Assembly: GCA_903861115.1 (NCBI GenBank)
Contig: CAIOTD010000025.1
Location: 1 to 64,000, forward strand
From: an uncultured Burkholderiales bacterium
Lineage (GTDB): Bacteria; Pseudomonadota; Gammaproteobacteria; Burkholderiales; Burkholderiaceae_C
Direction: 5' to 3'
DNA length: 64,000 bases
Both the position numbers and the translations under genes were made by a program. Under the pieces are notes generated by a model. That model did no database searches. It was not told where the DNA came from and saw only the letters and a list, made by a program, of their open reading frames with translations. Below, piece by piece: positions 34,691-45,423 of this stretch. The number at the start of each line of letters is the position of its first letter. Position 1 is the first letter of the stretch.

Positions 34691-35221
34691 TTACAGGTCT
34701 TCACAGGGTTTGAGAAGGGTTGAGAATCTCTTGGCATTATCGATGTAATTCAATGCACTTTGTTTCAATCCCGCAATTTGTTCTGCCGTGAGCGTTTTAA
34801 CCACCTTGGCCGGTGAGCCCAAAATCATTGAGCCCTCTGGGAACTCCTTGCCTTCGGTCACCAAAGCACCCGCACCAATGAGGCAATTGGGGCCTATTTT
34901 GGCGCCATTGAGCACAATGGCGCCCATGCCAATCAAGCTGCCACTGCCAATGGTGCAGCCATGCAAGATGACCCGGTGGCCAACCGTCACATATTGCCCA
35001 ATGTGCAAAGGAAAGCCCTTGTCACTGTGCAACACACTTCCGTCTTGAATGTTCGTGCCTCGCCCAATGACCACCGTCTCGTTGTCGCCCCGGATCACAC
35101 AAGAAAACCACACACTCACATCCTCGTGCAACTCAACGCTTCCCAGCACATCGGCGCTCTTGGCCACCCAAGCGCCTTGGGACAAGACGGGCGCGAGCTC
35201 GCCCAATTTAAAACAAGTCAT
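34691..35221 (-). CDS. Gamma-carbonic anhydrase family protein (YrdA-like)
   Basis: Left-handed beta-helix hexapeptides; SVWFSCVIRGDNETVVIGRGTNIQDGSVLHSDKGFPLHIG. Confidence 0.92.
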   Translation of the reverse strand: MTCFKLGELAPVLSQGAWVAKSADVLGSVELHEDVSVWFSCVIRGDNETVVIGRGTNIQDGSVLHSDKGFPLHIGQYVTVGHRVILHGCTIGSGSLIGMGAIVLNGAKIGPNCLIGAGALVTEGKEFPEGSMILGSPAKVVKTLTAEQIAGLKQSALNYIDNAKRFSTLLKPCEDL

Positions 35222-35239
35222 GCCTTACTCCTGTGGTGA

Positions 35240-36085
35240 ATGACAAGCTCAGATCTTACAATGTCTTTCATGATGGACCTCAGAACAGAACTCGCCCAAG
35301 TCTTTGAACTCACCGCACCTGAACAAAAGGTTGCAGCCCTCAAAACCCTTTGGGCCAAGAAAGACACCTGGCAGGTTGTTGAAGACCTGCCATTGCATGG
35401 CTTTGCCATGGGGCGACCCGAGCGACCCACCCTCAAGCCCGCCAAGCAAGTGCCCTCTAGAAAACCGTCCACCCTTGAAGGACTGGGCGCCTTGATTCAC
35501 TCGGTTTGTCACATCGAGTTCAATGCGATCAATTTGGCACTGGATGCAGCGTGGCGTTACGACAAGATGCCCCAGCGCTTTTACCTCGACTGGGCCCGCG
35601 TGGCCTATGAAGAGGCCACTCACTTTGAACTTTTGTCGGGACTTTTGCAGCAAATGGGCTACCGCTATGGCGACTTTGATGCTCACGAGGGCCTGTGGCT
35701 GATGTGTGAGAAAACACAAGAGGACCTCTTGGCTCGCATGGCCTTGGTGCCCAGAACGCTAGAAGCCCGAGGGCTTGACGCAACCCCAGTCATCCAAGAG
35801 AAATTGCGCAACTTGCGGGGCCCCCTTGAGGGCTTTGCGGCCCGAGCGAACGACATCTTGGCCGTCATCCTCAGAGATGAAATCACCCACGTCCAAGTGG
35901 GCAACCATTGGTATTTGTGGCTGTGCGCGAAACAAAAATTAAACCCCCAAGCGTGCTACCAAGCACTCACTCGCCAATACCGCGCACCTAAAATCAAACC
36001 CCCCTTCAATGAAGCCGCCAGACGTTTGGCGGGTTTTAGCGAAGAAGACCTCCAAGCCTTGAACGAGCAAGCCGTCTTGCCCTGA
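35240..36085 (+). CDS. Ferritin-like domain protein (DUF455 family)
   Basis: HSVCHIEFNAINLALDAAWRYDKMPQRFYLDWARVAYEEATHFELL, RDEITHVQVGNHWY. Confidence 0.9.
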   Translation: MTSSDLTMSFMMDLRTELAQVFELTAPEQKVAALKTLWAKKDTWQVVEDLPLHGFAMGRPERPTLKPAKQVPSRKPSTLEGLGALIHSVCHIEFNAINLALDAAWRYDKMPQRFYLDWARVAYEEATHFELLSGLLQQMGYRYGDFDAHEGLWLMCEKTQEDLLARMALVPRTLEARGLDATPVIQEKLRNLRGPLEGFAARANDILAVILRDEITHVQVGNHWYLWLCAKQKLNPQACYQALTRQYRAPKIKPPFNEAARRLAGFSEEDLQALNEQAVLP

Positions 36086-36092
36086 AACGTTC

Positions 36093-36998
36093 TCAGGCCC
36101 TGGGGTGATGCTGCGCGTGAAGGGCCATCAATCGCTCTCGGGCCACATGGGTGTAGATGGTGGTGGTTGAGATGTCGGCGTGCCCAAGCAGCATCTGCAC
36201 CGCCCTCAAATCGGCGCCATGGTTGAGCAAATGCGTCGCAAAGGCGTGCCTGAGCGTGTGCGGAGAGATGGGCTGGTGAATGCCCGCCAAAAGGGCATAC
36301 TTTTTAATCAAGGACCAAAACATCACGCGACTCATGGCTGAGCCTGAGCGGCTGCCCCGTTGTGTCACAAACAGTGCATCTTGCATGCGCCCAGCCAACA
36401 AGAGGGCTCGCTCACCTTGGATGTAGCGCTCCAGCCAATCGAGCGCGACTTGGCCAAAAGGGATCAAACGCTCTTTGTTGCCCTTGCCCGTGACTTTGAG
36501 GACCCCCTCGTTCAAGCTGACTTGGTAGACGTGCAAGCCCACCAATTCACTCACCCTCAGGCCACAGGCATACAGCAACTCAAACATGGTGCGATCCCGA
36601 ACGCCGAGTGGGGTGCTCACATCGGGCGCATTGAGCAAGGCCTCCACCTGGGCCTCACTGAGCGTTTTGGGCACCCGCATGGGTTGCTTGGCCGAGAGCA
36701 GCTTCAAAGTCGGATCCAGTGACACGTGGCGCTCACGCACCGCCCATCGGTAAAAACGCCTGAGCACACTCAGTCGGCGATTGGCCGTGGTGGCTTTGGT
36801 CTTGGCGTGCTCATGCGCGAAATAAGCATTGAGATGCCCCTCATTGGCCGCCAAGACCTGTTCGCCGATCGAGTCGATGAAGACCGCCCACCCTTGAAGG
36901 TCTTGACGATACGCTTGGAGGGTTTGCGTGGACAAGCCATCCTCCAGCCACAGGGCGGTTAAAAACAACTCAATGGTGGGATGGCTCTCAAAAGGCAT
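36093..36998 (-). CDS. xerD: Tyrosine recombinase XerD
   Basis: R-H-x-x-R-H-Y residues: LLYACGLRVSELVGL, SPHTLRHAFATHLLNHGADLRAVQMLLGHADISTTTIYTHV. Confidence 0.95.
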   Translation of the reverse strand: MPFESHPTIELFLTALWLEDGLSTQTLQAYRQDLQGWAVFIDSIGEQVLAANEGHLNAYFAHEHAKTKATTANRRLSVLRRFYRWAVRERHVSLDPTLKLLSAKQPMRVPKTLSEAQVEALLNAPDVSTPLGVRDRTMFELLYACGLRVSELVGLHVYQVSLNEGVLKVTGKGNKERLIPFGQVALDWLERYIQGERALLLAGRMQDALFVTQRGSRSGSAMSRVMFWSLIKKYALLAGIHQPISPHTLRHAFATHLLNHGADLRAVQMLLGHADISTTTIYTHVARERLMALHAQHHPRA

Positions 36999-37052
36999 GC
37001 AAACCTTTACGCATGGATGGGTTCACGCCTCCCAAGCGAGAGGCCCCTTCGC

Positions 37053-38084
37053 TCAGTCAAGGCTCAGCTTTTGGGAGTCCACCACTTTTTTATAAATATC
37101 AAACTCCGCCTTGATTTGCGCTTGAAACTGCTCAGGCGTGTTGGCCACAATCAAGGAGCCCGTGTCCTCGATGCGCTTTCTGACCTGAGGGTCTTCCAAG
37201 GCCTTTTTAACGCCGTTGGAGATCCGCTCGACCACTTCCTTTGGCAGTCCCTTGGGGCCATAAATACCGTAGTACGCCATTCGGTTCACAGGCTCCAAGC
37301 CCACCTCCTTGAAGGTGGGTACATTGGGCAAAACCGCCAAACGCTGAGGCGCAGCGACGACGATGGCCACCAGTCGGTTTTCTTTGATGAAGGGCAAGGC
37401 TGAGGGCAAGTTGTCAAAAATCATCGGCACTTGACCCGCCACCGTATCGTTCAACGCCGGTCCTGCCCCTCTGTAGGGAATGTGGGTGATGAAGGTGCTG
37501 GAGAGGTTTTTAAAGAGCTCGGTTTGCAAGTGCCCAATGCCACCCGTCCCAGACGAGGAGTAAGAGTACTTTCCAGGATGCTTTTTAAGCTCAGCAATGA
37601 AGCCGGCGTAATCGGTGGCTGGGAAACTGGGGTGCACCGCAATCACATTGGGTGTCGCCGCAATGTTGATGATGGGCGTGAAGTCCGTCATGGGGTTGTA
37701 GGGAATCTTGGGATTGATCGCCGGATTGGCCGCCGTGGTGGAGACGGTGGCCACCCCTAGGTTGTATCCATCTGGCACCGCTTTGGCCGTTTCATTGGCA
37801 CCGACCACCCCCCCTCCGCCGGGTTTGTTTTCAACCACGACGCTTTGTCCCAGCACGCGTCCCAAAGGCTCGGCAATCACGCGGGCCACAATGTCTGTGG
37901 TTCCTCCTGGCGCAAAAGGCACTTGAAGTCGAATGGGCTTGTTCGGGTAGGCTTGAGAGAAAACGTCAAAGCTCGCTGACAGGCTCAAGCCTGCAAGCAA
38001 ACTCACGAACAAAAGACTCGAACGCTTGACGCGAAGTGATGAAGATGATTTGATGGTTTGCATTATTTCAAACGTCCCTTGCAT
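37053..38084 (-). CDS. Bug-family tripartite tricarboxylate transporter substrate-binding protein
   Basis: [51 protein letters not shown]. Confidence 0.95.
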   Translation of the reverse strand: MQGTFEIMQTIKSSSSLRVKRSSLLFVSLLAGLSLSASFDVFSQAYPNKPIRLQVPFAPGGTTDIVARVIAEPLGRVLGQSVVVENKPGGGGVVGANETAKAVPDGYNLGVATVSTTAANPAINPKIPYNPMTDFTPIINIAATPNVIAVHPSFPATDYAGFIAELKKHPGKYSYSSSGTGGIGHLQTELFKNLSSTFITHIPYRGAGPALNDTVAGQVPMIFDNLPSALPFIKENRLVAIVVAAPQRLAVLPNVPTFKEVGLEPVNRMAYYGIYGPKGLPKEVVERISNGVKKALEDPQVRKRIEDTGSLIVANTPEQFQAQIKAEFDIYKKVVDSQKLSLD

Positions 38085-38165
38085 TGAATGATGGTCTATA
38101 TTACACCGCTTCGCACGCCCCAGCGCAAGTGGGGCTTGTGCCCACGATGAGGGGGCCCCAAAAGA

Positions 38166-39323
38166 TCAAAGGACCGTGGGCTCTGGCTCTAAAAGAATGC
38201 CAAACCGCTCATACACGCTCGTTTGAATGGCCCGCGCCAAGGTCATCACCTCCCCGCCTGTGCAAGGGTTCTCAAACCCACCTTTGTTGATCAAGACCAG
38301 GGCTTGCTTGGGGTAGACCCCTGCCATGCCAATGCTCTTGCCTCGCCACCCACAGGCATCGATCAACCATCCAGCGGCCAATTTAAAACGCCCATCGAGC
38401 AAGGGGTAATGCACGAGACTGGGCTCGCGCGCGATGATGTCTTTGCATTGTTCACTGCTGACCGTTGGATTTTTAAAGAAGCTGCCAACGTTGCCAATGA
38501 CTTTGGGATCGGGGAGTTTTTCTCGCCGAATGGCACACACCCAGTCGTAGATCTGTTTCGCACTTGGACTGGGGTTGGCATGCTCAAGGCATTTTTTTTG
38601 CAAGTCTTGATAGTCCAAAACGGCCTGCCACTTTTTGGGCAAAAAGAACCGTACATGCGTGATCAAGGCACGGTTGGCCAAACCCAGACCCAAATCGATG
38701 GGTGGACCGTCCACTTGTGTCTCCAGCGTCAAGGCTTGAAGTGGTTTTTGCGCAGGAGGCCTCTCCAAGGCCGAATCTCTGAGAGGGGGGATGAGTTGCT
38801 GCTGCAAGGCGCCGTGTTTAAAAATCGAATCGCGGTATCCAAATGCACACTGCGCAGCGTTGAGTCGAAAGCGTTGCCCGGTGGACAAATCGACCGCATC
38901 CAAATCAAAGAAGCGATCCTGAAGCTCAACCCCATAGGCGCCAATGTTTTGCACAGGAGAGGCGCCCACCGAGCCAGGGATCAGGGCCAAATTTTCCAAA
39001 CCGGGCCAACCCTGATCAAGGGTCCAGGTCACAAAATCATGCCAATTCTCTCCAGCCATGGCCTCCACCAAGTAGCCCTTTTCGTCCTCCCTCACGAGCC
39101 GTTTGCCCTTGAGCTCCACCTTGAGCACCATGGCTTTCACGTCACCCGTTAACACCAAGTTGGATCCGCCGCCTAGAACCAATCGAGGGCGGTCCTTGAA
39201 GGCGGGAGAGCGAATGAGGGTTTGCAACTCCTCAATATGAGTGACCCGCAGCATCTCTTGCGCTCTGGCCAAAATACCAAAGCTGTTATAGGATTGAAGG
39301 GATTGGTTGAATTCAATGGCCAT
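38166..39323 (-). CDS. murB: UDP-N-acetylmuramate dehydrogenase
   Basis: [13 protein letters not shown]...[14 protein letters not shown]...[15 protein letters not shown]...[10 protein letters not shown]. Confidence 0.96.
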   Translation of the reverse strand: MAIEFNQSLQSYNSFGILARAQEMLRVTHIEELQTLIRSPAFKDRPRLVLGGGSNLVLTGDVKAMVLKVELKGKRLVREDEKGYLVEAMAGENWHDFVTWTLDQGWPGLENLALIPGSVGASPVQNIGAYGVELQDRFFDLDAVDLSTGQRFRLNAAQCAFGYRDSIFKHGALQQQLIPPLRDSALERPPAQKPLQALTLETQVDGPPIDLGLGLANRALITHVRFFLPKKWQAVLDYQDLQKKCLEHANPSPSAKQIYDWVCAIRREKLPDPKVIGNVGSFFKNPTVSSEQCKDIIAREPSLVHYPLLDGRFKLAAGWLIDACGWRGKSIGMAGVYPKQALVLINKGGFENPCTGGEVMTLARAIQTSVYERFGILLEPEPTVL

Positions 39324-39378
39324 GGGTACAATTGTCTCATTGCTTGAATCTAATTTTCACAAGAAAGAATTAAATAAC

Positions 39379-39864
39379 ATGCCTTCATTTGACACCGTTT
39401 GCGAAGCCAATTTGGTTGAAGTTAAAAATGCCGTTGACAACACGGCCAAGGAAATTGGCACGCGCTTTGACTTCAAGGGCACAGCAGCGGCCATCGAACT
39501 CAAGGACAAAGAGATCACCTTGATTGGCGACGCAGATTTCCAATTGAGTCAAATTGAGGACATCTTGCGCGGCAAACTCACCAAGCGCGAGGTGGATGTG
39601 CGATTCATCGACAAAGGTGACACACAAAAGATGGGCGGCGACAAAGTCAAAGTGGTGCTGAGTGTGAAAGATGGCATCAAAGCCGAAGACGCGAAAAAAC
39701 TTCAACGTTTCATCAAAGACAGCAAACTCAAAGTTCAAGCCTCGATCCAAGGCGAGTCGGTCCGCGTCACAGGCGCCAAAAGAGACGATTTGCAAAGTGC
39801 AATGGCCATCATCAAAAAGGAGATGACCGACTTGCCCTTGACGTTCAACAACTTCAGGGACTGA
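39379..39864 (+). CDS. YajQ family nucleotide-binding protein
   Basis: [48 protein letters not shown]. Confidence 0.96.
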   Translation: MPSFDTVCEANLVEVKNAVDNTAKEIGTRFDFKGTAAAIELKDKEITLIGDADFQLSQIEDILRGKLTKREVDVRFIDKGDTQKMGGDKVKVVLSVKDGIKAEDAKKLQRFIKDSKLKVQASIQGESVRVTGAKRDDLQSAMAIIKKEMTDLPLTFNNFRD

Positions 39865-39908
39865 GTTGCGGTTTTTGAGGGCTCAGCGCTGAGGCGCCCA
39901 TAGACCGC

Positions 39909-40616
39909 TCAGTGACCGATTTTGCTCTCTTGGCCTTGCACCAATCGGCGCAGGTTTTCTTTGTGCCGATAAATCAACAAACACGTCATGCCAATGGAAC
40001 ACACCAAGACATCCACGCGAGTTTGCCAAAGCCAGTTGTTCATGAGTGCATAAAAGATCGGCGCAAACAAGGCCCCGATCAAAGCCGCCAAGGAAGAGTA
40101 GCGCCACACCTTGGCGACCCCCACCCAGCACAGCATGGTCGCCAAACCCAACAAAGGCTCAAAGCCGGCCAAAACGCCAGCCGCAGTGGCCACCCCTTTG
40201 CCGCCCTTGAAGCCAAAAAAGACCGGCCACAAATGACCGAAAAAGGCAAACAAGCCAATAAAACCTGCGCCCCACAACACCGTGGGTTCGAGCACCACGC
40301 TTGAGGGCACGTCGGACGCATAAAAAAACCAAGAAGGAATCCCGTAAGAGCCCACCAAGAACCACTTGAACACCACCACAGGCAACCACCCCTTGAAGGC
40401 ATCCATGAAAAGCGTCCACGCGGCTGCCCTTTTGTTGCCCGTTCTGAGCACATTGGTTGCGCCTGGATTTTTGCTGCCAAATGTTCTTGGGTCCTCAAGA
40501 CCCATGACTCGAGAGATCAGTACGGCAAAAGACAAGGAGCCGATCAAGTAGGCCACCAGCAGCATGATCACCCAAGTCAAGAAAAAACCACCGGTACTAG
40601 ATAAAAATTCACCCAT
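39909..40616 (-). CDS. plsY: Glycerol-3-phosphate acyltransferase PlsY
   Basis: YLIGSLSFAVLISRVMGLEDPRTFGSKNPGATNVLRTGNK, FKGGKGVATAAG; start set at internal Met. Confidence 0.95.
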   Translation of the reverse strand: MGEFLSSTGGFFLTWVIMLLVAYLIGSLSFAVLISRVMGLEDPRTFGSKNPGATNVLRTGNKRAAAWTLFMDAFKGWLPVVVFKWFLVGSYGIPSWFFYASDVPSSVVLEPTVLWGAGFIGLFAFFGHLWPVFFGFKGGKGVATAAGVLAGFEPLLGLATMLCWVGVAKVWRYSSLAALIGALFAPIFYALMNNWLWQTRVDVLVCSIGMTCLLIYRHKENLRRLVQGQESKIGH

Positions 40617-40820
40617 CGATTCAAACCACCCTTTTGTAAGATTGCCCAAGCAAGTATAGGTGCAAATAGGTCCCTTGGCCCTTGGGCGCAAAACCAATTT
40701 TTCTCGGCCGATGTGACTCGTTTTGTGAAGTCTTTTAGCCCGAGCGCACTGTCCCCATGCACTCACCTCAAAAATGCCTTGCAGACACAAACTACAATGC
40801 GCTAGCGCCCACCCAGCCCC

Positions 40821-41759
40821 ATGCACAACAACGAATCCTCTTTCATGTACCGCCCCCAACGCGTCGCCAAGTCTTTAAAGCTCGAGATCCGAGGTCACCA
40901 GTACCACGTGCTGACCTGGGGACAGCAGCAAACGCAAGAACCTCCATTGGTCCTGCTTCACGGCTGGATGGATTTGGCCGCATCTTTTCAATTTTTGGTC
41001 GACGCCTTGAATCCAGACCGGTTCATCATTGCACCGGACTGGCGTGGATTTGGAGACACCCAAGGACCCGACGTGGATCACTATGTGTTTGCTGACTATC
41101 TGGGGGACCTGGACTTTTTACTGGACCACTTCGAAGCAACACTGGGCTGCAAGACATTCAATGTGCTCGGTCACAGCATGGGGGGCAATGTGGCCATGAT
41201 GTACGCAGGTATTCAAGAGGCGCGAATCCACAAATTGATCAATCTTGAGGGATTTGGCATGCCCGCGACCCGAGCCTCGATGGCCAAAGGTCGCTACCGA
41301 CGCTGGCTAGATGAATTGAAAGCCCTGGACCAACAAAGTTTGGCCCTCAAACCTTATGCCAACTTGAACGATGTGGCCAAACGTTTGATGAAGAACAACC
41401 CAAGACTCAAAGAAGACTTTGCCCATTGGCTAGCAAGCCAGTGGGCTTGTCCGCTAGAAAACGGTGAGTGGCGCCTCAAAGCGCGGGCGGCCCACAAAGT
41501 GGTCAGTGCACAGTTGTACCGTTTGGACGAAATGCAAGAAATCTTCAAAGGCATCACGGCCCCCACCCTTTGCGTTCATTCAAGCGACTTACAATTGGAT
41601 CGCTGGTGGAAGGGGACGTATACCTTTGATCAGTACCAAGAAAGACTTCAAGCGGTGGCTCATTTGAGCCAAACCCAAGTCAAGGAAAGCGGTCACATGC
41701 TGCACCACGACCAACCCCAAGCATTGGCCCAAGTCGTTGAGGCCTTTCTTGCCCAATGA
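40821..41759 (+). CDS. Alpha/beta hydrolase
   Basis: LVLLHGWMDLAASFQFLVDAL..., nucleophile elbow GHSMGG. Confidence 0.92.
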   Translation: MHNNESSFMYRPQRVAKSLKLEIRGHQYHVLTWGQQQTQEPPLVLLHGWMDLAASFQFLVDALNPDRFIIAPDWRGFGDTQGPDVDHYVFADYLGDLDFLLDHFEATLGCKTFNVLGHSMGGNVAMMYAGIQEARIHKLINLEGFGMPATRASMAKGRYRRWLDELKALDQQSLALKPYANLNDVAKRLMKNNPRLKEDFAHWLASQWACPLENGEWRLKARAAHKVVSAQLYRLDEMQEIFKGITAPTLCVHSSDLQLDRWWKGTYTFDQYQERLQAVAHLSQTQVKESGHMLHHDQPQALAQVVEAFLAQ

Positions 41760-41783
41760 CCCTGACCTGAAGGTTGATTCACC

Positions 41784-43025
41784 ATGTTTAAAACCGATGT
41801 CTTGATCATTGGCGCCGGCGCGGCGGGCCTCTTTTGTGCCGGCATTGCCAAACAAAAGGGGCTGAACGTGATCGTCATTGACCACGCCAGCAAATTGGCT
41901 GAAAAAGTGCGCATCTCAGGGGGCGGGCGCAGCAACTTCACCAATATCGATATCGACCCACAGCAACCGAGCAAGCATTTCATCTCAGAAAACCCACGCT
42001 TTTGCACCAGCGCCCTGTCCAGATACAGCGCCCAGGATTTCGTCCAGTGGATGCGCGCCAAGCATGTGCCCTTTCATGAAAAACACAAAGGTCAACTCTT
42101 TTGCGACCGCTCATCTGAGGATTTGATACAAGCACTGCTTCTAGAATGCGATGCAGGTGCCAGTGGCGCGCATGTGCAAATCATGCCGTCGTGCAAACTT
42201 GAACACCTGAATCACCACGACCAAGCCACGCCTTATTACGAAGCACTCACCGATCAAGGCCGCATACAAAGTCAAGCCGTGGTCGTCGCCACTGGAGGCT
42301 TGTCCATACCTCAAATTGGCGCCTCCGATTTGGGCTATCGTTTGGCCAAGCAATTTGGTATTCGCGTGACCCCCACTCGCCCGGCATTGGTGCCCCTGGT
42401 CTTTGAACCTCAAGCATGGTCCTCCTTTGCAAGTCTCTCGGGCGTGTCCTTGCCCGTTTTGATTGAAATTGGGCAAGGCAAGAAAAAAACCAGCTTTGAA
42501 GAAGACTTGCTCTTCACGCACAGAGGACTCTCAGGGCCCGCAGCCCTTCAAATCTCCTCCTATTGGCATGAGGAGCAAGCGCTGAACATCAATTTGCTGC
42601 CCCATTTGGATCTTGGGGCGTTCTTGTTGGCGTTAAAACAACAATCAAAAAAACTTCTCCTCAATGAATTGAGCACTCAATTGCCCAACCGACTTGCGCA
42701 GACTTGGAGCCACCTCAACCCCGAGTGGCTCAAATCCATGCCCGATCTATCAAACAAAAGTATTCAACATATCACTCAATCCCTACAAAACTGGGAGCTG
42801 CGCCCTCAAACCACTGAGGGGTATAAAAAAGCGGAGGTCACCGCGGGTGGCGTCGACACCAGAGACTTGTCCCAGCAAACCATGCAATCCAAACAAGCAG
42901 GCCTGTATTTCATTGGAGAAGTCGTGGACATCACGGGCTGGCTTGGGGGTTACAACTTCCAATGGGCTTGGTCCAGCGCATTTGCATGTGCAAATGGCTT
43001 GGCAAGTCAATTAAATAAGCTATAA
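41784..43025 (+). CDS. HI0933/YhiN-family FAD-dependent oxidoreductase
   Basis: DVLIIGAGAAGLFCAGIA, ISGGGRSNFTNIDI, AEVTAGGVDTRDLSQQTMQSK. Confidence 0.93.
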   Translation: MFKTDVLIIGAGAAGLFCAGIAKQKGLNVIVIDHASKLAEKVRISGGGRSNFTNIDIDPQQPSKHFISENPRFCTSALSRYSAQDFVQWMRAKHVPFHEKHKGQLFCDRSSEDLIQALLLECDAGASGAHVQIMPSCKLEHLNHHDQATPYYEALTDQGRIQSQAVVVATGGLSIPQIGASDLGYRLAKQFGIRVTPTRPALVPLVFEPQAWSSFASLSGVSLPVLIEIGQGKKKTSFEEDLLFTHRGLSGPAALQISSYWHEEQALNINLLPHLDLGAFLLALKQQSKKLLLNELSTQLPNRLAQTWSHLNPEWLKSMPDLSNKSIQHITQSLQNWELRPQTTEGYKKAEVTAGGVDTRDLSQQTMQSKQAGLYFIGEVVDITGWLGGYNFQWAWSSAFACANGLASQLNKL

Positions 43026-43026
43026 T
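42999..43026 (+). promoter_or_regulatory. Sigma-70 promoter for rpsU
   Basis: TTGGCA (42999-43004) - 16 nt - TATAAT (43021-43026). Confidence 0.65.
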
Positions 43027-43147
43027 CGATCTCTTTACTGGCTAAACCCAACGGCCGCAAATGTTAGAGTTGGGATAACCGCTGGCATGGCTTTGGAGCC
43101 TGATCTTCTCCGAAACCCTCTGTAAGCACAATTAAATTTCACCGTCA

Positions 43148-43360
43148 ATGACAACCATTCGCGTTAAAGAAAACGAGCCCTTTGATGTGGCACTGCGCAG
43201 ATTCAAGCGCACTATTGAAAAATTAGGCCTTTTGACCGACCTTCGTGCACGTGAGTTTTATGAAAAACCCACTGCTGAGCGCAAGAGGAAAAAAGCGGCC
43301 GCTGTTAAACGCCACTACAAACGTGTGCGCAGCATGCAGTTGCCCAAGAAGCTTTATTGA
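43148..43360 (+). CDS. rpsU: 30S ribosomal protein S21
   Basis: [59 protein letters not shown]. Confidence 0.98.
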
Positions 43361-43448
43361 TTTAACCCTCAATTCAGCCTTCCCCTTCAAAGCTCGTCTG
43401 GGTCCATCACCTTGACGAGCTTTTTGCATTGAGCCCTGGAGAAACACA

Positions 43449-43901
43449 ATGACCCTCAAAGAAACCATCACCGAAGACATGAAAACGGCCATGAAGGCCA
43501 AAGACAGCGCACGCTTGGGCACCATTCGCTTGCTGCAAGCGGCCATGAAACAAAAAGAAGTCGATGAGCGCATCACCTTGGATGACATCCAAATTGTTGC
43601 CATCATCGACAAGCTGATCAAGCAAAGGAAAGACTCCATCAGCGCTTACGAGCAAGCCAAACGCGAAGATTTGGCCCAAATCGAGCGCGATGAAATGGCC
43701 GTGCTTGAGGTGTATTTGCCTAAAAGAATGAGCCAAGAGGAAGTGAACGCGGCCGTTAAAGCGTTGGTGACTCAATTGGGGGCCAACGGGCCCGCCGACA
43801 TGGGGCGCGTCATGGCCGCGGCCAAGACCGAGTTCACGGGCAAAGCGGAAATGTCACACGTCTCCTTGGCCGTCAAAGCCGCGCTCAACCCATCCGTCTG
43901 A
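43449..43901 (+). CDS. yqeY: GatB/YqeY domain protein
   Basis: MTLKETITEDMKTAMKAKDSARLGTIRLLQAAMKQKEVDER. Confidence 0.96.
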   Translation: MTLKETITEDMKTAMKAKDSARLGTIRLLQAAMKQKEVDERITLDDIQIVAIIDKLIKQRKDSISAYEQAKREDLAQIERDEMAVLEVYLPKRMSQEEVNAAVKALVTQLGANGPADMGRVMAAAKTEFTGKAEMSHVSLAVKAALNPSV

Positions 43902-43914
43902 GCGCAAGAACGAC

Positions 43915-43951
43915 AAAAGGGGTGCAGTGCGTTCACTGCGCCCCTTTTTTT
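43915..43951. terminator. Bidirectional Rho-independent terminator (yqeY/pmbA convergent)
   Basis: aaaaggggtgcagtgcgttcactgcgccccttttttta. Confidence 0.9.
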
Positions 43952-43970
43952 ATATCAGCGTTGGCGTGCC

Positions 43971-45362
43971 TTAGCTGCCCGCAACGGTCATCTTGTCAAT
44001 CAAGATGGAGCCCACGGTCTTGGCACCATAGTTGTAGCGATCTGCGCCCACCGCCTTGATGCCCTTGAACATTTTGGCCAAATTGCCTGCAATGGTGATC
44101 TCTTGAACGGGAAAGGCGATCTCGCCCTTCTCCACCCAAAATCCACTCGCGCCCCTTGAGTAGTCCCCGGTCACGTAGTTCACGCCTTGGCCCATCAACT
44201 CGATGACAAACAGGCCCGTGCCCAACTTTTCAATCATGCGTTTCAAGTCATCGTGCTCTCGCGTGAGCTTGGAGCTCAAAACCAAATTGTGGGACCCTCC
44301 AGCATTGCCTGTGGTTCTCATGCCGAGCTTTCGAGCTGAATAAGTGCCTAAAAAATACCCCTGCACACGCCCTGCATCCACAACCCGTCTGGCATGGGTC
44401 TTGACCCCCTCGTCATCAAAGGGCGCGCTCCCTTTGCCGCCCAACACGAAAGGATCCTCCTCCAAATAGATGTCCTTGGGAAAGACTTGCTTGCCCAACG
44501 AGTCCAACAAGAAGGTACTTTTCCTGTACAAAGCCCCACCACTGATCGCTTGAACAAAATGCCCGAGCAAACCAGCGGCCAAGGTGGATTCAAAAAGCAC
44601 AGGACATTCGAGGGTGGAGATTTTGCGAGATTTCAAACGACTGAGCGCACGCTCAGCCGCGTAACGACCCACCGACTGGGGCGAAGCCAATAAAAGCGGA
44701 TCCCTCATGGAACTGTACCAGGCATCCCTTTGCATTTGGTCGCCCTTGCCTGCGATGGGGGCCACGGACAGGCTGTGCCTGGAGCTCGCATACCCACCTC
44801 TGAATCCCCTGGTGTGGCTGCTAAAGAAGTGGCTTTGTTGCGCAGAAACAGCCGCCCCCTCGCTGTTGGTGATCTTTTTGTCGGTCTTGAATGCAGCGTC
44901 TTCGCACTCGATGGCCAAAGCACACGCCTCTTGTGCTGTGATTTGCCAAGGGTGAAATAGACCCAAATCTTTGTAACTTTTGCAGACGTCTCGCGCATCT
45001 GGCAATCCAGCAGCCGGGTCTTGGGCCGTGAAGCGGGCAATGTCATAAGCCGCTTGCACGGTTCTCTCGATGGCGGCAAAGGAGAAGTCAGAGGTGCTCG
45101 CGTTGCCGCGTCTTGCACCCAAATAGACCGTGACACCCAATGCTTTGTCTCGGTTTCGCTCCACCGTCTCAAGCGCGCCCTTTCTGACCGAAACGCTCAA
45201 GCCGCACCCCTCTGAGGCTTCCGCTCCAGCGTCACTTGCACCGAGCTTGCGTGCATGGGCCAAGGCGTGATCGACCAGTGACTCAAAGTGCGCTCTGGTG
45301 TAAGAAAACCCCGTCAAAGTGTCTTTGGGGGAGGAAAGTTGGGATGTTTTTAATTTTTTCAT
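43971..45362 (-). CDS. pmbA: Metalloprotease PmbA/TldE
   Basis: VSVRKGALETVERNRDKALGVTVYLGARRGNASTSDFS..., VNYVTGDYSRGASGFWVEKGEIAFPVQEITIAGNL. Confidence 0.96.
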   Translation of the reverse strand: MKKLKTSQLSSPKDTLTGFSYTRAHFESLVDHALAHARKLGASDAGAEASEGCGLSVSVRKGALETVERNRDKALGVTVYLGARRGNASTSDFSFAAIERTVQAAYDIARFTAQDPAAGLPDARDVCKSYKDLGLFHPWQITAQEACALAIECEDAAFKTDKKITNSEGAAVSAQQSHFFSSHTRGFRGGYASSRHSLSVAPIAGKGDQMQRDAWYSSMRDPLLLASPQSVGRYAAERALSRLKSRKISTLECPVLFESTLAAGLLGHFVQAISGGALYRKSTFLLDSLGKQVFPKDIYLEEDPFVLGGKGSAPFDDEGVKTHARRVVDAGRVQGYFLGTYSARKLGMRTTGNAGGSHNLVLSSKLTREHDDLKRMIEKLGTGLFVIELMGQGVNYVTGDYSRGASGFWVEKGEIAFPVQEITIAGNLAKMFKGIKAVGADRYNYGAKTVGSILIDKMTVAGS

Positions 45363-45423
45363 GAACGTATATGATACTGTCGCCTTTGACCTTCTCGCAA
45401 TGCAGGCGATAATTCACCCCAAG

